This document shows positions 12,601 to 21,600 of a stretch of DNA of 64,000 nt, one piece after another. A model generated the notes under the pieces. The model did not search any database and was not told the DNA's origin. It saw only the letters and a program-made list of their open reading frames with translations. How positions within the stretch are numbered: position 1 is the first letter of the stretch; the number at the start of each line of letters is the position of its first letter. A program made the translations under genes and the position numbers. Origin of the DNA: Onchidella celtica (taxonomy: Eukaryota > Mollusca > Gastropoda > Systellommatophora > Onchidiidae); NCBI GenBank assembly GCA_963931925.1, contig OZ007567.1, positions 86,601,101 through 86,665,100 of the forward strand, given 5' to 3'.

Positions 12601-15600
12601 TATAAAAAGATGTTTAGATATAAATAGCAGTTTCTGAGCAATTATGTCCTTTAGCAAATTGCAGTTAGCACCTAACTCTGAACCAGTGTGCCATGGTATC
12701 ATATGTAGTCACTTTCAAATATCATACCTGAGGAGCAGCACTGATATCATGACATTGTACAAAATGTGATGGAATGATAAAACTTACAATAAGTGAGACA
12801 ATTATTTTGAAAAATGATTGTATCAAGAAATATGTCCAATGTTTATGTCTTGAAAGTGTATTTTATCAGGGTTTTATTATATTAATCATGAATGTACTGA
12901 TAAAAGAATTGTATTAATATGACATGCACTGAACCATGCAAATTTGCATCGTCTTCTAGATTATCTACGCCAAAGACGTTGCTACACCTCTGTCAACATT
13001 TGGTATTGCCATATCAGGCGGTTGGGATCAGGACAATAACAAGTATCCGGACATGCTGATTGGTGCCTATGAAACAGACAAAGCAGTATTTCTTAGGTAT
13101 TAACCAAAAAATCTCTTAGCCTGTCCTGTCTATGCAGCAAGAAAATATTAGGAAATTGGACTGATTATTATAATTATATTGTTCTTTTTGAACGCTTGTT
13201 TGTGCATACTTTTGTGAAAATTGTAAAAAGAATGATAGGAATTTATGGCTTGTGTATTTTGATAATTCTTTTTTGCATATCACGATTCAGTCACCTCCTT
13301 TATGAGGAAATACTTGTGGGTAAAAGTGAAATAGCAGTGAGAAAAGAGTTGGAAAAATTTGGAAAACTATTGTGAAAGAGAGCAGAACATTAAAACTACG
13401 TAATAAGAAAAGTCATTCACATAAAAATAATACAATATTTTCATCGGACGTCACAAATAATATTTTTTAGAAGGATTACTCAGTTTGTAATATCGTCATG
13501 GTGCTGACCTTTTGGCATAGGTCATTTTTTGCACTTCTGAGAAAATCGCAAAAAACTTATTTAGATTCTTTTGCAATGCAGTCAGACTTAGACCAAAATG
13601 CCTTTAAGTGGCAATAGCCGATGAAATCAGCTAATTGACCAAGTAATATTGGAGTGATTGTTGGTAGGGGTCTGTGGACTAATTACAAAGCCGTTATAGA
13701 GATACATGTAATACTGAGTAGTGTTCTCTGCTCATGTCCAGTTTACTGTGTGCCACGGTCCCCTAAAAACAGCTAAGTCGGAAGATTTTTGTATCTTGTT
13801 AGGAGAGCGCAGCATTTTACATAGAAAACTAGAGCTGAGCAGTGAACACAACTCAGTAGTTTCCCTATTTGCATTTGTAATAAAACTACGCTCCCCCAAC
13901 AATATCCAAAAAGTCTGTCATGGGAGAGAGAAAATTATCTGCTACTAATAGGGCTAGGTAAAAGTGGCCATCATCCACGTTGGCTGAAACAATCCCAGAA
14001 CCTAAATAGCCTATGTCTATGAATGAGTTAGGTCATTACAGAAAGTTTTATTTCCAATTCCAGGATAATAGCTTGGCATTTTTGAATGATTTTTACATTA
14101 ATAGATGCACCATGGATAGGGTAATGTCGTAACAGGTACATTCTGTTTTGGCCTAAGTCTGACTTAGGCCAAAAGGTTAGCACCCTGACGATATTGTAAT
14201 GATTTTTCCGCAGAACAAGGCCAGTAGTCAGGGTTTATGCAAGTCTCAAATTGGACCCAGACATGATCAACTTAGATTCCAGATCATGTCATATGGCAGA
14301 CAATACTCGTGTTCCATGGTAAGTAAAAAAAAATTGTAATCTTAGATGCAAATGAAGCATTCCCTGTTATGTCTTACATATTTTGGCCAGCTGGCCACAA
14401 CTCTTAGTGAGTAAATGTAATCTCATGCTTTTATTTTATTGTAATCTCTTTGAATTCATCCATAACTGACCAAGAAAGTGAGAATGTTTTAATTTAGAAG
14501 CATGCAGGTTAAGTAGGTTGTGAGCATGAATGACTCAGTTCACACATTGTTCACTCTTGTATGTAGAGCTCATGTAATACGTGTCAGTATATTGGACACT
14601 TATCTCAGAAATAATTTTGTAATTTGGTCAAATTATACCTGGGTATGTTTATTGTTTATAGGCAAGTCTTATGAAATGTTTGACTCTACCATAAGATTCT
14701 GTTTAAGAGAGCTTAAAATTTTGGCACCAGTTTGCATTAGAGAAACAAATTTATGTGTGATTGTGAGAAAAATCAGTGAGCATGGTTTTTTTTATATATG
14801 TTTCAGCTTGACTGTCTACACCTGCATTGAATACGATGGTGTTGGAGTTCCTGATGAGTTATGTAAGAAACATTACTTATTCCATATGAACAGTTTTTTT
14901 TCCAAGCTTTGTTGTATTTGGCATTCAATGATTGTGATTTCATTTGGTTTGTTTAATAATTATATCAACCCATAGGTATACTTTTCTCATAGAATAGACA
15001 ACCCAAAATTTGTTAAGTTAGTGTTCTCAGAATATTAATCTCATCCCATGATGATTTCAAATAATGACATCTCCCCACTGGTAAAATTTTATCCAAATTT
15101 TACAGGAGATATTGTAAAGACAGGGGTAAGATTTTCTGAAGTCAAATGATATAAGCATTGAAATTACTGTAACTGATACTAATCGTTTAGTAAATAAGAA
15201 TGTTACACTTTGATAATTGTCATCCATATTAAATCATACTTTGTAAGCACCCCAATTTTTTTTTTATTATCATGTCACAACTCTAAGTAAAAATTAGTGA
15301 GACTTGTAATTTGGAACTGTAACTTTGAAAAGTAATTAATTAAATCCAGATAACAACAGCGCAGAAAATGCATATTTATCATTTTGTATCTCTTCTTTTC
15401 CATCGGAACATGCATTACCTTTATATTTTTCTCTTGTATTGCAGACTTTGATATCTCTTGGGTCTTAGATGCCAAAGAAAATAATAGCAGCGGCCATGAG
15501 CAGAGAGCTTTCTTTACCAACAGCATCAACAAATTTACTGAAACAAAAACACAAAAACTTGAAAAAGGAGAAACACATTGCTCATCTTCCTATGGTTATG

Positions 15601-18600
15601 TCAAGGTAGGTAACTGAAAGTGCACTGCTTGTCACCAGGTTAAATGCCCTTCTGACTGGGGCTTTCTTTTTTGGTTAAATGTTCTTGCCTTCTATCGTTG
15701 TTGACTTTTATTGTTAAGATTGAGAGTCTTACATAGAATTATGATTGCAGTAAGCCAAGATTGTCTCTTTCCATGGGGAAGATTTCCTCATACTTTTAAT
15801 TCATTCTTTTTTTCATTTAATTGAGATTACTTTAACTCTTTTATTTGTAGGTCTTGTCTTAAATTTATCTTTCAATGTTTACCAGTGTATATAGATAAAG
15901 AATATATTGTGGCAGTGTACAGATTTGATTATTCCCTTTTTGTTAGAATTCTTAGCTTATAATATTACTGGAAAAATAAACAATTTTTGCTGTCAAATTC
16001 CTGTTAATATGAACAGGCCTTTCTAAAGCAAATGGGTAAACAACTACTTTTCAGAGTGATCCAGGTGACAAACTGAGCCCAATCAAGGCTACACTGGAGT
16101 TTAAATTGAATGAAGATGGTTTGCGTTCTCGCCGCAGACGGGAATTGCCACCAATTCTTGATGCCTACATTCCAACAACAACATCTTTTACGGTACTATC
16201 GCTTTTGTTACTTTTTCAGCAAACTTATGAATATATGATTTCATTAAAGAAATACATGTACCACATTGTGAACCACAAGGACACTGATCATTGCTCTGAA
16301 ACACTTCATACACCTGTAGAAAGTGATAGCAATGTTGATTATAAAACAATAGATAAGCAACATGCTCACATAATTCCTGTCACAAGTCTTAAAATTGAAG
16401 CTTCTTTTGTTATTGCAGACATTGTCCATTTACAAAGGTGATTATTATTAAAGTCATGGGATATTTTGTTCAGACTTTTATGTTAATTCCGTATGATTAT
16501 TTATTTACAGGCCCAAATTCTGAAAGACTGTGGGAAAGACAACATTTGCATCCCAGACCTTGAGGTCCGATCTATCAGGTTAGCATAAGTTTGATGTCCC
16601 AATTTACATACAACATCCAGAATGCTGGCAATGTTTTAATTAGAGGGCCAAAGCATTTGTCACAATAGAATTAAAAACACAATAGAATTAAAAACTGCTA
16701 AACTTACCAAGTACATTTATATTTCTGAAGCAGCTACAGGTACAGACTTACACTTTGCACTGGCATGTTCACATGTAGCTATGTGTTTCAACACTTAACA
16801 AACAAAATGATAAGCAATAGTTTATTTGCTAAATGAGGTACACTTGCATTAGTTCTAAAATAAATTGAAAAATATATTGTAAAGGTTGTGACCATTTTTG
16901 AGAATTTGTCTAGCAAATTCCTGAAAATGTTTGTTTCTTTCACAGGGTTTCAGCTGCTCACATCATTGGCAGCACAACTGCTTTGGAGATCTTGATCATT
17001 GTTACCAACCGTGGTGAGGATTCCTTCAATACCAAACTGTGGATTGATCTTCCTCCAGGAGTGCAATATGATACCATCACAAATCAGAGATCTGTTGTTC
17101 CAATTAGTTGTGGCACCCTGGAAAGTGATCATAAGAAGGTTGTGTGTGATCTTGGGAACCCCATGCAGAAAAACTCTGAGGTTTGGACATACAACTTTTT
17201 TACAATGATAATTCAGTCACTGTAGTGAGCCTATTTTTTTTTTTCTTAAATAAAAACTTGTTTAAGGGTAGTTTTGCATTTAGTGTTCTGAACTTTTAAA
17301 TGTCATAACATAATAAAAACATTTCATTGTTTGTGTTGAACATTTTTTTTCACCATGAATGAATCACACTGTAGTTAAAAAAAAGTGTGAAAGTATAGAT
17401 AAGGTTAAATTTTACAGTAATTAGAAAAACTGAATATACTGACAGATGAAATGTAGCACCTGACTGAGCATAGTTTTCTTTGATGAAGAAGATAGATTTG
17501 CATATATGGAATTCCAGAAATCACCTGTTTGTTAATCAAACTCACTGATTTATCAAGTTTCCTCAGCAATCTTTGTTGAATAGCATGTTCTTTTGTTTTT
17601 ATCATCTTTTCAACAACCAAATAAAAGAAAATATCCCTTGATTTTCAGTCGGAATTTACCCTGACTCTCACCCCAACAAACACCAATGACACAAAGGACA
17701 GAATGATGTTCACATTATATGCCAACAGGTGAGTCTAGGCAAGAATCTCCTAACTCTTTTAAGTTATTATGATACTTGATGTCAGTACATTTATTGGTAT
17801 TTGACCCATTTCTCAAATTGAAGCTCTTTGTCTCTGTTTATTAGGAAAAGCAGTTTTTGTTTGTTTTTCTGGACTTATCTTTCCATTTCTAGATTCCTGT
17901 TTAATGTCTTGTTTGAATGACAATTTATTTAATACAGTTGTTATATAAAACATGCCAAAGTAACAAATAACAGTGTCCATTTTCTGTAGACAGTAAATAA
18001 GTTTAACAGTGTGAAGTAACACACTCAAGTAATTGTACATCTGTGTATGTACAGTTACAGCCACAAAACAAAAACTGTGGAATGTGGTATGATTTTTTTA
18101 AATATGAAAATTTATTCACATTTATTTCTTTCTGTTTCATTTTTCCTGCAGCTCCAATCCTGAAAAGTCAGCTAATTATGAAAATAACTATGCAAGTGTT
18201 GAAATCCCAGTTACAGCTGTGGCAGAGATTGCATTGTTTGGGTATGTGTGATTTTTCCTTTTGGTTGTTACTTGTACAGCACTGCTGAGAAATGAAAACC
18301 TGTAATCATCTCGTTTGCAAAGGAAAGTCCTATATATGATTAAAGCCAACTACATATCCCATGAACTACTAATTTTCCTTTTGGTTGTTACTTGTACAGC
18401 ACTGCTGAGAAATGAAAACCTGTAATCATCTCGTTTGCAAAGGAAAGTCCTATATATGATTAAAGCCAACTACATATCCCATGAAAATGAAGCGCAATTA
18501 CTGTGACAACCATGCTTGGTTATATTGCATGGTAAGCGGAGTGTGTTAAGTTTTTGTAATGAACCCCATATAGTGATCCCAATTGATAAGCACTTGTTGG

Positions 18601-21600
18601 GTAACTCAACAGTTTCTTTCAATCATATCATGAGGTGAAATATGTTAAGAGGTCAGGTAAGCAATTACTATTTGTTTGTATGTTTCATATCTCAGACTTC
18701 CATCAAACTGGTTTTCACTAGATGTAAATAAATCTTATGAAACTATGACAAATAAATTACAATTTACACTTTACATGTAAGGAATACTAACACTTATATT
18801 TCTCCTGTTTTCAGAAAAGCTAGCCCTGAGTTGATTGTACTGAATACCACTGAACGAGTTAGTGTTGAAGAAGGGCGATCTGTGAAACATGTCTTCCAAG
18901 TAAGTTGAAAGAGTTACACTAGAGTATTCATGTGTTTAAAGGAATTATGTGGAGATCTATCAAGATGAGTTTTGTGACAGTTGTGGAATCAGGCATGAGC
19001 AGTCATTAGTTTCGTGTGATATCACAGAACTTACATATCTCTGAATTTTAAAACTATTATTACCCATAATTGTGTCAGAACATTGCGTGATGGTTTATGT
19101 AACAATATTAATGATGTGAGTATACCACATGACATGATTTTAAGTATAGTTATTTGAAGTTTTGAGGGTTTGATAAAAGGGGAAAAGCATTAGATGTACT
19201 GACATAAACATGAAGTTCAGTAGGTAGTTACATGAATGCAAGGAATACTAACATCGTATGGTGTACATGTACTTGTGCAAATGTCATAAAATTATGCCTT
19301 GATTTCACAATTGTGTAGCCTATCAATAATTGGTCAGATGCCACTTCTTCTGCTCAGAGAGGACTGGCACACAAGAAACGTGCTGCGGGCATTAAGACTT
19401 ACTTTTCAGTGTAAATGCAAGTGAGAGGTATTCACTATGCTCATTCCAAGTGAAATATAATGTCACAGGCTAGCTCATGTGAGATTACCTCTAGTTTTGT
19501 TGTATACTTTCAGTTGTTAAATCAAGGGCAAAGTGCAACAAATGAAACAGAACTGCAGATCAGGTGGCCAAGTTATGATAGGCAAGGCAACCCAGTTCTT
19601 ATCATTGAAGGCGGACTTGGTGTTGAGGGAAATGGGAAGTGCAATATCATTATCATTACACCAAACAATGCATCTGTGAGTAATTACTTTCTGACCTTAA
19701 ATAATCACTTTATTCTTTTAAGCCAGTGATCACAGTGTAGGTAGATCTAGAAATCTGTGAGAGAAAATAAAATATCACAAGGCATGGTCCAAACTCTTTC
19801 TCCTGTTATGACAGAAGCAAAGTATATTGGACGGTAAGCTGTGTGAGAGGTCAAAGCAGATGGAAATATGAAAGGGGAGAACATGAAACGGAAAAGTGTT
19901 CGTACAAAGTATCTCTGGTTGGACATTTGTGATCCCCAAACAAGTGCATATTAATTGTATTAATTTTATATTGGTTGTGGTGGTTTTAGTGTCTTGATTA
20001 TAATGCAGCATTTTATCATTAGTGCTGTTTGTATATGGCAGTCATCCTTTGGAGATATATAAATATAGGTATTTTTTATTATTTGTTAGATATCAGTACC
20101 CATAGTGAATAGAATCAAGCAGCATATTTTGCAGAGTGAATGATATATTATCTCATAAAAATGATTAATATTTTGGCATCTTTTGAAATGATTATTGTTT
20201 TGTCTCATTTTTCATTCAAGGGTTACTTGGGCTTTGGTGGCGGCAACAACAATGTGGTGTTTCGTGAAAATGACAGAAAGAAAAGAGATGCGGATGAGCA
20301 AAAGATTGTAAGTGAACTTGTTCTGGTTATTCATTTATTTAGGAAGAAAGTGCTTGAAAATAATGTTGAGCAAAAGATTGTAAGTGAACTTGTTCTGGTT
20401 ATTCATTTATTTAGGAAGAAAGTGCTTGAAAATAATGTTAGATTCAAAACTAGAGGACACTGGCGTGTTTCAAGCATCTGAATTTCCTTAATATTATAAA
20501 CGTCTCTGAAACTATGCTGCAGATTGGCTGAATGGTCAGAAAAGGCAATGGAAAGATAAAAAGCCCAATAAAGCAATGTTTTTTTCAAAGTTGTTAAAGC
20601 ATTTTCCTGCATGATCTATGACTCATTTTAGTGCATACAACTTACCATAACTGCAACAGTTTTAAGCTTAGCAGACTCTGATTCTATTTTTGTGTAATTT
20701 CATTTGAAAATTCTTTTGCCAACATTGATATTCTCTTTTATCAGGCATGCTCAGACAGATATTGTACCATCATCCAGTGCCTTGTTGGCTACATGGCACC
20801 ATATCAAAGCTTTGTATTGACTGTGCAGTCACGATTGCAGGCTAGGAATTTCATCCAGGTATGGTCATGTCAATGAAAATTAACACTTAATGTTTTTCAC
20901 TCACAACCACACAATTTCAGCTAATACGTACAGAGAACAGATTCTTCCAATGCTGAACTGCAGTAAAACAAACTGAAAGCTCATTTCCATGCAAAGATGA
21001 CATTTATAAACAACAAAACTTTGAAATATAAATGCAGAAGATGTGGCTTAATTCATAACGTAAAGGAAAGCATTTGACTAAAACGTTTTTTCATAATGTT
21101 CTTAGAAATTCTACGGCATGCTGAAGTTTTTGTGAACATCCATGCAATCTCACCCATTTTGTTCCTTCACAGAGAAGGGAAGCTACTCAGATGTACCATA
21201 TTACATCTGTTGCCCATGCTCGAGTACGATCTGTGCCTTACGACTTTGAGTCTGTGGATGTCAACAAATTTGAAGTGAAACGATTAGAGGTAAGAAATAA
21301 AGACAAGCAATGGTGTGGGATTTTGGATATGAAAAAGAGGTCTAGAATGGTACCATTTATTATTTGTAAAGCAACAGTGGCATATTTTAGTTACTTCTTT
21401 TCACAAACTTGCTTGTACGGTTTCGTTAAAAAAGCTGATGTTGGCAAGGAACATCTTATTTCCATGTGACCATGCTCGTATTTTCTTGTCTCGAGATTTC
21501 CTTAGTTCACTGATATTGTCCCAGGAATTTGATTGATGTAAATCACCAGTCTACCAGTCATGCAATAGCATTGATTTGAAATGTGTATTTCTTTTCCTGA

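Noticed and set aside
14520-14975. 151-codon plus ORF
   Set aside because: Mostly intron; only 14807-14862 is exonic and it uses defined splice sites.
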